Positions 54,001 to 61,404 of a stretch of DNA of 64,000 nt are shown here, one piece after another. The DNA is from an uncultured Bacteroides sp. (GTDB taxonomy: Bacteria > Bacteroidota > Bacteroidia > Bacteroidales > Bacteroidaceae): NCBI RefSeq assembly GCF_963675905.1, contig NZ_OY780936.1, positions 1,116,001-1,180,000 of the forward strand, in the 5' to 3' direction. The position numbers and the translations under genes were made by a program. The notes beneath the pieces were generated by a model. The model saw only the letters and a program-made list of their open reading frames with translations, searched no databases and was not told where the DNA came from. Numbering within the stretch: the first letter of the stretch is position 1; each line of letters begins with the position of its first letter.

Positions 54001-55652
54001 CCTTAACCGGGAATGGCATTTCCTCCGAAATTAATTGGTGGAACGGACTGGTCGACACTGATTATTATGTTATTCTGGATATTAGAAACGAAGCTGCTGT
54101 AGCTTTTCTGGCATTAAAGCAATGGGATAATTATCAATATAACAATACTGCTTATTCACGGCTTTATAAATTGGTGAGTGAGGATTATTCGCTCGAGGAA
54201 TATTGCCGTAATCTGGAACATTCTACCAACAACAAAGTGGTGGCTGTTATTTTGTTTATATTGATTCTGATTGTCTTTTTTATAGGATATTATCTGCTCT
54301 ATATCCGTAAACGATTAATAAACAGATGGAACCTTGAACAGGTGCTCGAGATTAACAAACAGGTACTGAATTCAACCTTAACGTCCAATGATATTCCCCG
54401 TAGCATTGTAGATAATTGCTTTGACGGAATAAACGAATTGCTTACCATTGATATGTTAAGCATCGGAGTTTATAATGAAGATAGTCATAAACTCGAATTT
54501 GCTTATTATCCGCATCAAATGGAGTGGAATGATACTTCTGTTGAAATTCAGGGAGAGCATGAAACACTGACCGAAGTAATGCAACGTTGCTTTGATTCGC
54601 AGCAATATGCTGCCGGTAAATTACAGTCAATACCGTTTTATGATAATAATCTGTATGATATATATGTGCAGGCTCTTCCGTTGATGGTTGAAGTAGGAGA
54701 GACATCCCGTTGTGTTGGTGTTCTTGCCTTTTCCAGACAAAGCGATGAAGAGCGTGAAAGCAACCGTTTGCTTATTGAGTTGATAACCAATTATGTGGCA
54801 ATTGTAGTGTTTAATGCTGTTGTGAAACTTGCTACAAAATACAGAGATATTGAATCGGCGGAAGAAGATACTTACCGCGCTTCGTGGGAAGATAGCTTAT
54901 TGCACGTGCAGAATATGGTGCTCGACAATTGCCTCTCTACAATAAAACACGAAACAATTTATTACCCAAGCAAAATAAAGAATATAATAGATAAACTGGC
55001 TAAGAAATCATTCACTCCTGAGGAGGAAAAAGAGAATATTCAAACCATCAGTGAATTGATTGATTATTATAAAGGTATATTTAATATTCTAAGTTCCTGT
55101 GCTGCAAAGCAGTTGGAGGAAGTAACATTCCGCCGTGGAAATGTAGAAGTGGATGAATTGGTAACACATGCACAGAAATATTTCCGGAAAATGAGTAAAC
55201 GACTGCAAAGTTCCGTAACTTTCCACGCAGAAAGCTGTAGTGAAAAGGTTATCGGAGATGTAATTCAATTAAAATTCCTGTTAGAGAACTTAATTGACGA
55301 GTGCCTTACTGTTCCTGAAGAAGGAGAAGTAATCCTTGAAGCCAAGGCAGATGGCGAATATGTTCGTTTCATTTTTACAGACAGGAGAAGAGAGAAAACT
55401 GTAGAAGAACTTAATCAGCTTTTTTATCCCGATTTGGCCCGCATGACAGCTTCTGAGGATGGTACGTTAAAAGGAACCGAATATTTGATATGCAAACAGA
55501 TTATCCGAGACCACGACGAGTTTGCTGGTTTACGTGGCTGTAGAATAAATGCTGAGCCATCACCGGAAGGAGGGTTTATCGTCTACTTTACTATACCAAA
55601 ACGTAAAGTAAGCTTAGGTAAAACAAAAGGAATAAATAAAGAAAAGCAGTAG
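51075..55652 (+). CDS. Double sensor kinase, DUF5112/DUF5113-type fusion
   Basis: A 1,525-residue membrane protein built as two sensor kinases in a row. Half 1: lipobox signal (LSVFYSC, Cys23), TPR-like periplasmic part, membrane segment about 450-470, GAF-like region, then an intact HATPase (Asn765 in NTLTENARKY, Asp793 in SDTGRGIS, GHGFGL near 833). Its dimerisation segment (SCMAIVYGITPFMD) has no phospho-acceptor His. Half 2: second signal-like segment with lipobox (ITTGLFSC, Cys898), TPR-like part, membrane segment about 1053-1078, GAF-like region, H-box-like STIKHETIYY with His1292, then an ATPase-like domain lacking the glycine boxes. Its response regulator follows after 120 bases. Confidence 0.88.
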   Translation: MNKLRNILYFLTVILALSVFYSCTGTPSAQEVRLLDSLNQRSYDLRYKQLDSSYKEALLAINYADEYDQGKAEAYNNLGFCAFMRMNFDAAEKYYKKVYKITQNELELVIADIGLMKIYQRTSMNKEYYDCRNSAVRRMKRIDEDQSVFVDVHDKKRLNYARSEFFIVSSIYYFYLQQQSEAIQSINQVQDSDLASDTAQILYYAYIKGSAELFEKKDAEQNNITEFDELFKCWNMSLNQYIYFEANSLQGISSLFENRDIFNLIYHERPKAIQTLNSYYHFTKNEVTETDTILPLNLARVALEKFKKYKDIYQIAGAYVTIGRYYNMHGRYSVALDTLSKALDCVNKHHKLYYKNGKSNVDQLKPFSEQDTIYTELSWISKNDIKTVPEWIARIREQLSVTYSGLGMKVPSNYNRNIYLDILDYTRQDKELESRSQELEKEDRQLNILSLFVFSGFILLIFLFWVLNSRSKTRNRKHTERLRTTLEVCQRITASIPIDIGSTDEIVSAVGTAIQADLKKLFRAYSLRIGIFDPESEEFIYPSIDEDIIEDELVENDLIKSSFNLFLPKEETPIGVIELYTRHKITKDEKALMNVITPYIAWTLGNGLTFISLGDERIKLEKQRYVYEQHIADNKRQNLIKKSCMAIVYGITPFMDRIINEVHKLTSKGYIQDEAIKLEKYQYIDELVTKINEYNDILALWIKMKQGSLNLNIENFELNELFDVLAKGRKTFEMKHQAFKVEPTKAIVKADKALTMFMINTLTENARKYTPEGGTIQVSAKTEDDYVEISVSDTGRGISQEDVARILGEKVYDSSQIGMESTDKEELLKNKGHGFGLMNCKGIIEKYRKTNDLFKVCMFSIESTPVKGSKFYFRLPTGIRKTLGIMLCLFITTGLFSCSKLERPVTKEYHPADSTSVTSDKTYDKLLNEASLYADTVYYCNVIENYPLALQYADSAIARLNKHYLKHYRNKRNIMTLTGNGISSEINWWNGLVDTDYYVILDIRNEAAVAFLALKQWDNYQYNNTAYSRLYKLVSEDYSLEEYCRNLEHSTNNKVVAVILFILILIVFFIGYYLLYIRKRLINRWNLEQVLEINKQVLNSTLTSNDIPRSIVDNCFDGINELLTIDMLSIGVYNEDSHKLEFAYYPHQMEWNDTSVEIQGEHETLTEVMQRCFDSQQYAAGKLQSIPFYDNNLYDIYVQALPLMVEVGETSRCVGVLAFSRQSDEERESNRLLIELITNYVAIVVFNAVVKLATKYRDIESAEEDTYRASWEDSLLHVQNMVLDNCLSTIKHETIYYPSKIKNIIDKLAKKSFTPEEEKENIQTISELIDYYKGIFNILSSCAAKQLEEVTFRRGNVEVDELVTHAQKYFRKMSKRLQSSVTFHAESCSEKVIGDVIQLKFLLENLIDECLTVPEEGEVILEAKADGEYVRFIFTDRRREKTVEELNQLFYPDLARMTASEDGTLKGTEYLICKQIIRDHDEFAGLRGCRINAEPSPEGGFIVYFTIPKRKVSLGKTKGINKEKQ

Positions 55653-55685
55653 AGCTTTTTAATAAATAGTGTAGGGTAAAATAAT

Positions 55686-55703
55686 ATAAGGTGTACACCT
55701 TAT
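55686..55703. promoter_or_regulatory. 18-bp perfect palindrome, copy B of a shared element
   Basis: ATAAGGTGTACACCTTAT is perfectly palindromic and is framed by AGTGTAGGGTA before and AGTGTAGGCTA after. The core and flanks match copy A at 25646-25663. It lies in the 120-base gap between the kinase and response-regulator genes and may be an operator or a dispersed repeat that folds into a hairpin. Confidence 0.6.
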
Positions 55704-55772
55704 GAATGGATAGTGTAGGCTATTTAAAAAAGAGATAAAGAATAAACGTATTAAATATAGTATAAAGAAACA

Positions 55773-56501
55773 ATGGAAGATAAGAAATTTAAAGTTATCA
55801 TTGTAGAAGATGTAAAGCTGGAGCTTAAAGGAACAGAAGAAATATTTCGTCACGAAATACCCAACGCCGAAGTAATTGGTACAGCGATGACCGAAAAAGA
55901 ATTCTGGCCACTGATAGAAGTTCAGGTGCCCGATATGGTTTTGCTCGATCTTGGGTTAGGAGGTTCAACAACCATTGGTGTAGATATCTGCAAAAACCTA
56001 CGTAAAAAGTACAAAGATGTGCGGGTCTTGATTTTTACAGGTGAAGTGCTCAACGAAAAACTGTGGGTGGATGTACTTAATGCAGGAGCGGACGGAATAA
56101 TTCTGAAGACAGGCGAACTGCTTACCAAGACAGATGTTCAGGCTGTAATGGATGGAAAAAAACTCGTCTTCAATTATCCTATTCTGGAAAAGATTGTAGA
56201 TCGTTTCAAGAAGTCGGTAACCAATGATGCTTTACGTCAGGAAGCAGTAATAGACTATGATATTGACGAATATGATGAGCGTTTCCTTCGCCATCTTGCC
56301 TTAGGATATACAAAAGATATGATTGCCAACCTGAAAGGTATGCCTTTTGGCGTTAAATCTTTGGAGAAACGACAAAATGACTTGGTTGCACGTCTGTTTG
56401 GCCCTGGTGAACGGGTAGGAGTGAATGCTACTCGTCTGGTGGTTCGTGCCCTTGAACTTCGTATCATAGATCTTGATAATCTTGAAGCTGATGAAGAATA
56501 A
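55773..56501 (+). CDS. Response regulator paired with the double kinase
   Basis: A 242-residue protein with an N-terminal receiver domain (about 6-135): acidic pair Glu12/Asp13 in IIVEDVK, phospho-acceptor Asp59 in VLLDLGLGG, Thr in IFTGE and Lys in IILKTG. The C-terminal part (about 165-240) looks like a LuxR-type helix-turn-helix with IDEYDERFLRHLALGYTKDM and VGVNATRLVVRALE, the pattern of Bacteroidales receiver-DUF5932 proteins. It is therefore probably a transcription regulator. It follows the kinase by 120 bases, and its 3' end overlaps the start of the AbgT transporter gene. Confidence 0.9.
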   Translation: MEDKKFKVIIVEDVKLELKGTEEIFRHEIPNAEVIGTAMTEKEFWPLIEVQVPDMVLLDLGLGGSTTIGVDICKNLRKKYKDVRVLIFTGEVLNEKLWVDVLNAGADGIILKTGELLTKTDVQAVMDGKKLVFNYPILEKIVDRFKKSVTNDALRQEAVIDYDIDEYDERFLRHLALGYTKDMIANLKGMPFGVKSLEKRQNDLVARLFGPGERVGVNATRLVVRALELRIIDLDNLEADEE

Positions 56502-57945
56502 ATTGCGAATGCCTCACCCGGCTACCATGTTCTTACTGCTTACCGTAGCAGTTGTCATGCTTTCGTGGATATTTGATATCTACGGACTTCGCGTGATTAA
56601 TCCTCAGACGGGTGAAGTTATCCGCGCACAAAGTCTTTTAGGTCCCGAAGGAATCCGCTGGTTACTGCGTCATGTAGTGACAAACTTTACCGGATTTGCT
56701 CCTTTGGGTATGGTAATGGTGGCCATGTTTGGTGTAGGTGTGGCAGAGCATTCCGGTTTTATTGGAGCTTGTATCAGAAGAAGTCTGAGGAAACACCCCA
56801 GTCAAGAGGGGGTAATCCTAATCGTAATTCTACTTGGAGTTATTTCCAATATTGTGGGCGATGCAGGATATATTATTCTTATACCAATTGCTGCCACACT
56901 TTTCCAGTCGGTTAAACTACATCCTGTAGCCGGAATAGTAACCGCCTACGTATCCGTAGCATGCGGATTTAGTGCAAATCTGTTTGTTAGTACACTCGAT
57001 CCTATTATGGCACGAATAACTCAGGAAGCAACTGCAAACATGACTACTTATCAAGGAAATATAGGTGCGCTGTCGAACTATTATTTTATGTTTGTCTCTA
57101 CATTTGTTGTTACAGCAGTAATTTACTTTATTACCAAAAAGAGTCTTTTACCAACGTTAGGTGAATATACCGGACATGCACCTTATGATAATTATAAATC
57201 GCTCACAAAAAAAGAGCAGCGTGCATTAATGATATCTCTTGGAGCCGGATTTATTTATACGCTGATCATTGTTTTGGCAACCTTTTCTCCGTGGGGAATT
57301 TTGAGAGGGATAACCGGTAGTCTGACCCGCTCTCCATTTATTTTTGGAGTATTATTCCTTATTTCCTTTGGCATTGGCTTGATGGGAACCATCTATGGCT
57401 TTGCATCCGGACGCTACCGCAGAGATTCTGATGTTATAACCGGACTATCGCACCCTATGCAGTTGCTGGGTGTGTATTTTGTTATTGCCTTTTTCGCGGC
57501 ACAGATGTTTGCTTGTTTTGAATATTCCCGTCTGGACAAATGTCTGGCTATAATGGGAGCAAACCTTCTGACATCAATACACACAAACAGCCTTGTTACT
57601 TTGCTTTTATTTATTCTGTTTACAACGGTAATAAACCTCATTATGGTTTCTGCAACGGCAAAGTGGACCTTTATGGCCTTCATCTTTGTTCCGATGTTCG
57701 CCGCAATGGGAATCAACCCCGACTTAACCCAGTGTGCTTTCCGTATTGGAGACAGTGCCACTAATGCAATTACACCGTTCTTGTTCTATATGCCTTTAAT
57801 TCTGGCATATATGCAGCAATATGATAAGCAAGCTAATTACAGTTCCTTACTGAAATATACCTGGCGCTATTCGCTTGCTATATTAGTATCCTGGACAGCC
57901 TTTTTCGTTGTTTGGTATTTACTTAATATTCCGTTGGGAATCTGA
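56491..57945 (+). CDS. AbgT family transporter
   Basis: A 484-residue multi-pass inner-membrane protein of the AbgT family, which includes the E. coli p-aminobenzoyl-glutamate importer and the MtrF-type sulfonamide exporters. Features: a start of MKNKLRMPHPATMFLLLTVA, VTNFTGFAPLGMVMVAMFGV, GVISNIVGDAGYIILIPIAA, VACGFSANLFVSTLDPI, and the late DSATNAITPFLFYMPLILAY. The ATG at 56491 overlaps the response-regulator stop by 11 bases, pointing to coupled translation. An upstream in-frame start at 56473 lies deeper in that gene and is less likely. True substrate and direction of transport are unknown. Confidence 0.92.
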   Translation: MKNKLRMPHPATMFLLLTVAVVMLSWIFDIYGLRVINPQTGEVIRAQSLLGPEGIRWLLRHVVTNFTGFAPLGMVMVAMFGVGVAEHSGFIGACIRRSLRKHPSQEGVILIVILLGVISNIVGDAGYIILIPIAATLFQSVKLHPVAGIVTAYVSVACGFSANLFVSTLDPIMARITQEATANMTTYQGNIGALSNYYFMFVSTFVVTAVIYFITKKSLLPTLGEYTGHAPYDNYKSLTKKEQRALMISLGAGFIYTLIIVLATFSPWGILRGITGSLTRSPFIFGVLFLISFGIGLMGTIYGFASGRYRRDSDVITGLSHPMQLLGVYFVIAFFAAQMFACFEYSRLDKCLAIMGANLLTSIHTNSLVTLLLFILFTTVINLIMVSATAKWTFMAFIFVPMFAAMGINPDLTQCAFRIGDSATNAITPFLFYMPLILAYMQQYDKQANYSSLLKYTWRYSLAILVSWTAFFVVWYLLNIPLGI

Positions 57946-57949
57946 TAAA

Positions 57950-58327
57950 ATGATAGAGAAGAGTATTTTTATAATTATCGTCTTTATAAATATAATACCC
58001 ATACTAGTATTTGCGATCTTTCCCTTTTTGAGAAAAGATCGATTTGATAATTCAATATTTAGTCGCAATCCGTTATTACTATTTATAGAGGGAATACTTT
58101 TTTCTATTCTACTATTTGTCCTGTATTTCTATTTTATCGGACCATTTTATCCTGACCACGGTAGAGAATTACCACTAGTAATGATCATTTATGAAATAAA
58201 CATATTACCAATTGCAGCTATAGTTCTGTTTTTGGTTTGCCTTGGTTGTAACATTACCTGGACAAAGCATTATTGGTATTGGGCAACGATTATATTATTA
58301 TTTATGTTGTTTTTCTTTTCTATTTAA
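57950..58327 (+). CDS. Small four-helix membrane protein, unknown
   Basis: A 125-residue protein with four predicted membrane helices (IFIIIVFINIIPILVFAIF, LLLFIEGILFSILLFVLYFY, INILPIAAIVLFLVCLG, YWATIILLFMLFFFSI). No family is recognised. The ATG at 57950 begins four bases after the AbgT stop, so it is probably cotranscribed with the transporter. Its last eight bases overlap the end of the convergent GH115 gene. Confidence 0.62.
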   Translation: MIEKSIFIIIVFINIIPILVFAIFPFLRKDRFDNSIFSRNPLLLFIEGILFSILLFVLYFYFIGPFYPDHGRELPLVMIIYEINILPIAAIVLFLVCLGCNITWTKHYWYWATIILLFMLFFFSI

Positions 58328-61133
58328 TCATTGTTGCTTCTACAGGAATCTGATAGAACTTTCTTCCTTTCTGGAAATCAAGCATAAGCTGATCAACAAT
58401 AACTTCCGGGTCGAGTGCACTGATACGAATGGTGTGCTTTCCCGGAGTATTTATTTTATGAAGAGTAGTGTTCAGCGATTGATTTCTCAACACATTGATT
58501 TTCCATGGCTCTGTGCGGAATCCGGTTTTGTAAGAAACAACCTGCGGCTTTTCATCATCAATGGAAACAGCATAACGGATATCACCACCATTTACCGGAT
58601 GGCCCGGTATTAATGCAACTTTCAAAGACACTTCTCCGATAGAAGTTGTGTAAATATTATAAGTGATTTCACCGTTCTGTGGTAGAGAAACAGCTTTCGC
58701 ACTGTGCCCCAATCCCTGAATAACCTGAGTTCCCTTTGATGCCGATTTATAATCTGCCGCATTACAGGCAATCATTCCGTTTGCCTCGGTCATTATGCCG
58801 GGAGCTAGATTCTGCGTACATACGTTTAACTGGTACATTTTATCGTCTACAGTCAACAAGCAAATACCTAGGAAATCATCAGTAATTTGTTTCCAGTCGG
58901 CACTGACTACTAATTTTTTCTCAAACTTTAGCGTTGTATCTACCTCCTTAATCTTTAACCATTCCGGAGCCTTTTCCACTTTCCATTTAGTTGGTTTATC
59001 ACTTCTGTTGAATAACGATATAAACGTTTGATTATTCGCACCACGTACCAAAGTAATAAGATTAACCGGACATTCTATTTCCAATGGGATACTGTCGCCC
59101 TCTATCCAAACCAAAGCCGGAGAAGATGGCTGGGAGAGTATTTTATCAGGTAATACAGATGGTTGGAAAACCGGTAGATTACGAGGCTTCATATCTATCA
59201 TCCTGTTCCACTTAGCGTCCTGAATATCCGTATTGTAAGTCTGCGCCATTTGAGCAATCTCATTGAAAGCTTTGGTGCTCAGATTGGCATATTCATTAGC
59301 TGCAAGCAGGTTATAGCGGGCAAAAAGACGAGCTTTTTGTGCATACAAAAGTTTATGATTCATTGCAGCAGCACTACAAACGGGATATTGCACAAGTTCG
59401 AAATATGCTTCGCGTTGTTCAACCGGGATCTTCTCACCAATTTCTTTCACTCTATTTGCCAGAACAGAGTATTCATTTGCACGTTTCTGTAACTCATCAC
59501 CAAAAACAAACGGATTGAATTCCGTATCAATTACCGGAGTTTTATTTCCTGGAACGGATGGTTCTTCCACTCTGCTCCAGCCCATGTGTTCCGGTTTACG
59601 AATATCAGCCAACTGGTAATATTTATCCATCAATGGAGTCAGTTCACTTCCTGCTTCTGTACCGAATTCTCTTGTAAGCCAATTCTCTAAATGCTGGGAA
59701 ATATTGTTTGCATGAACATTATTAATGTTCCATGCCAAATCCAAAAAGAATTCAGTATCATATTCTCCTGGTTTTATATCGCCCACATTCAGAATCCATA
59801 GTTTTTGTGCACCATAATCCCATGCACGTTTCATTTCTGTATAAATCTGAGCCGGTGAAGTAGAGCAAAGCCACAAATAATCGTGCGGACGTCCCCAATA
59901 AGAGATATGATAATATACACCTGATTCGCCTTTTCTCTTTCTTTCCTGCTCATTACTAAGTCGGGTTATGTAACCATAGTTATCATCACACCATATCAAT
60001 GTTACATCATCCGGCACTTGTAATCCGTTATCATATACGCTCAATACTTCTTTGTATGGCACAAATACCTGAGGTACTTTAGTTACATCGGCATTAACGT
60101 AGCGAGAAAGTAAGTCTCGTTGGTCTTTAATTACCAGTTTCAGAGCCTGCGTATACTCATCTACCGTTTTTACTCCCTGCATCTGGCCGTCGTGTACACC
60201 TCTCATACCAATCGTATAGATATTCTCTGACTGACCAACCTTTTTTAGTCGCTCTGTCCAGTAAGAAGTAATAGATTCTTTATTGGTCAGATAATTATAT
60301 TGACCATATTTCTTAGCATCCCACTCACCGGCACTGTTTCTCATCAATGGTTCACAATGAGATGTAGCCATGACAATACCATATTTATCGGCTATTTCTT
60401 TTGTGCCATCCACAAAATAAAAAGGAACGGTACATTCGTGCATAGCCGGCCAAATGGTATTTGCACGAAGACGCAACAATAATTCAAATATTTTAGCGTA
60501 GGTTTTTGGACCAATCTGACCTTTTACAGGAGTTGGTTCAAAGTTCTTGCTACTCCATGGCATTAATCCCCAGTCTTCATCATTCAGGAAAATTCCCCTG
60601 AATTGTACGGATGGTTGCTGTACATTCACATAACCTTCGGGAAGACTAAGGCTTTTTTTCTTAACAGGTGCAGAATCAGCCCACCAGCACCATGGAGAAA
60701 CACCTATTATACGTGAGAGTTCCAATATTCCATAAGCAGTTCCACGTTCATCGCTTCCCAATACTACTAGGTAAGAACGATTATTCTTCTGAATAACTTC
60801 AATTTTAAACGCTTCCCATTTGTTCTTTATATCAGCAGTAGAAACGTTTTGTTTCTTCAGCCATTCATCTGTTTCATTTGATTTTCCGATTGTTGCAACA
60901 ATTATTGAAGCATTATCAAGTGAATTCTCAGTTGCGGGTTTCTTATCTGATACCTTCTGCATATCCGATAAAAACATGTCCATAGCAGTTTGCACTACCG
61001 GCTTTTCGTTTTTATTTAAATACACTGTGTTTGTTTTGCCCTGCATTATTAAAGGAAAGTCTTCGGCAAAAACAGGAGAAAAGGATGCTTCACAACAAAT
61101 AAATAGCAGAAATGGGCGAAATATGTGTTTCAT
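58320..61133 (-). CDS. GH115 family alpha-glucuronidase
   Basis: A 937-residue exported glycoside hydrolase of family 115, which releases (4-O-methyl-)glucuronic acid from glucuronoxylan side chains, including internal ones. The signal peptide (FRPFLLFICCEASFSPVFA) is followed by an N-terminal domain (about 25-165) and the barrel with VQFRGIFLNDEDWGLMPWSS, LLRLRANTIWPAMHECTVPF, GIVMATSHCEPLMRN, GMRGVHDGQMQG and LIWCDDNYGYITRL. A helical region and C-terminal beta domains (LGHSAKAVSLPQNGEITYNI, RISALDPEVIVDQLMLDF) complete it. Length and order are typical. TATATTTG on the minus strand (61184-61191) is its likely -7 box. Confidence 0.95.
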   Translation of the reverse strand: MKHIFRPFLLFICCEASFSPVFAEDFPLIMQGKTNTVYLNKNEKPVVQTAMDMFLSDMQKVSDKKPATENSLDNASIIVATIGKSNETDEWLKKQNVSTADIKNKWEAFKIEVIQKNNRSYLVVLGSDERGTAYGILELSRIIGVSPWCWWADSAPVKKKSLSLPEGYVNVQQPSVQFRGIFLNDEDWGLMPWSSKNFEPTPVKGQIGPKTYAKIFELLLRLRANTIWPAMHECTVPFYFVDGTKEIADKYGIVMATSHCEPLMRNSAGEWDAKKYGQYNYLTNKESITSYWTERLKKVGQSENIYTIGMRGVHDGQMQGVKTVDEYTQALKLVIKDQRDLLSRYVNADVTKVPQVFVPYKEVLSVYDNGLQVPDDVTLIWCDDNYGYITRLSNEQERKRKGESGVYYHISYWGRPHDYLWLCSTSPAQIYTEMKRAWDYGAQKLWILNVGDIKPGEYDTEFFLDLAWNINNVHANNISQHLENWLTREFGTEAGSELTPLMDKYYQLADIRKPEHMGWSRVEEPSVPGNKTPVIDTEFNPFVFGDELQKRANEYSVLANRVKEIGEKIPVEQREAYFELVQYPVCSAAAMNHKLLYAQKARLFARYNLLAANEYANLSTKAFNEIAQMAQTYNTDIQDAKWNRMIDMKPRNLPVFQPSVLPDKILSQPSSPALVWIEGDSIPLEIECPVNLITLVRGANNQTFISLFNRSDKPTKWKVEKAPEWLKIKEVDTTLKFEKKLVVSADWKQITDDFLGICLLTVDDKMYQLNVCTQNLAPGIMTEANGMIACNAADYKSASKGTQVIQGLGHSAKAVSLPQNGEITYNIYTTSIGEVSLKVALIPGHPVNGGDIRYAVSIDDEKPQVVSYKTGFRTEPWKINVLRNQSLNTTLHKINTPGKHTIRISALDPEVIVDQLMLDFQKGRKFYQIPVEATMIK

Positions 61134-61183
61134 AGTGTATTAATTCTCTATTTTAACAAAGGAATATAATAATTTTCAAGAAA

Positions 61184-61191
61184 CAAATATA
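61184..61191 (-). promoter_or_regulatory. Probable -7 box for GH115
   Basis: The minus strand reads TATATTTG, an exact consensus match, about 50 bases before the ATG at 61133. Confidence 0.5.
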
Positions 61192-61365
61192 GTTGTTTCT
61201 TTGCTGGATATGTGACTTTTATCCTATACAATTTGATGTAAAATTACCTTTTAATAAACTAATAACGAAAAGAGATTCTTTAAAACTAGTTCTCTGTTCC
61301 AATAGAACCAGATCAATAAAAGCAGAAATCTAACCATAAGCGAATGTATTTCGGATTATTTCCTA

Positions 61366-61373
61366 TACTTTTG
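61366..61373 (+). promoter_or_regulatory. Probable -7 box for the GNAT-nitrilase gene
   Basis: TACTTTTG matches TAnnTTTG exactly and ends 31 bases before the ATG at 61405. Confidence 0.5.
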
Positions 61374-61404
61374 TTGTTTATATATCAAATAAAATGGAAC
61401 AGCT

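Noticed and set aside
51075-55652. Two separate genes joined by a missing stop or frameshift
   Set aside because: The frame is continuous, the domain order recalls known DUF5112/DUF5113 proteins of similar length, and the membrane topology is consistent from end to end.
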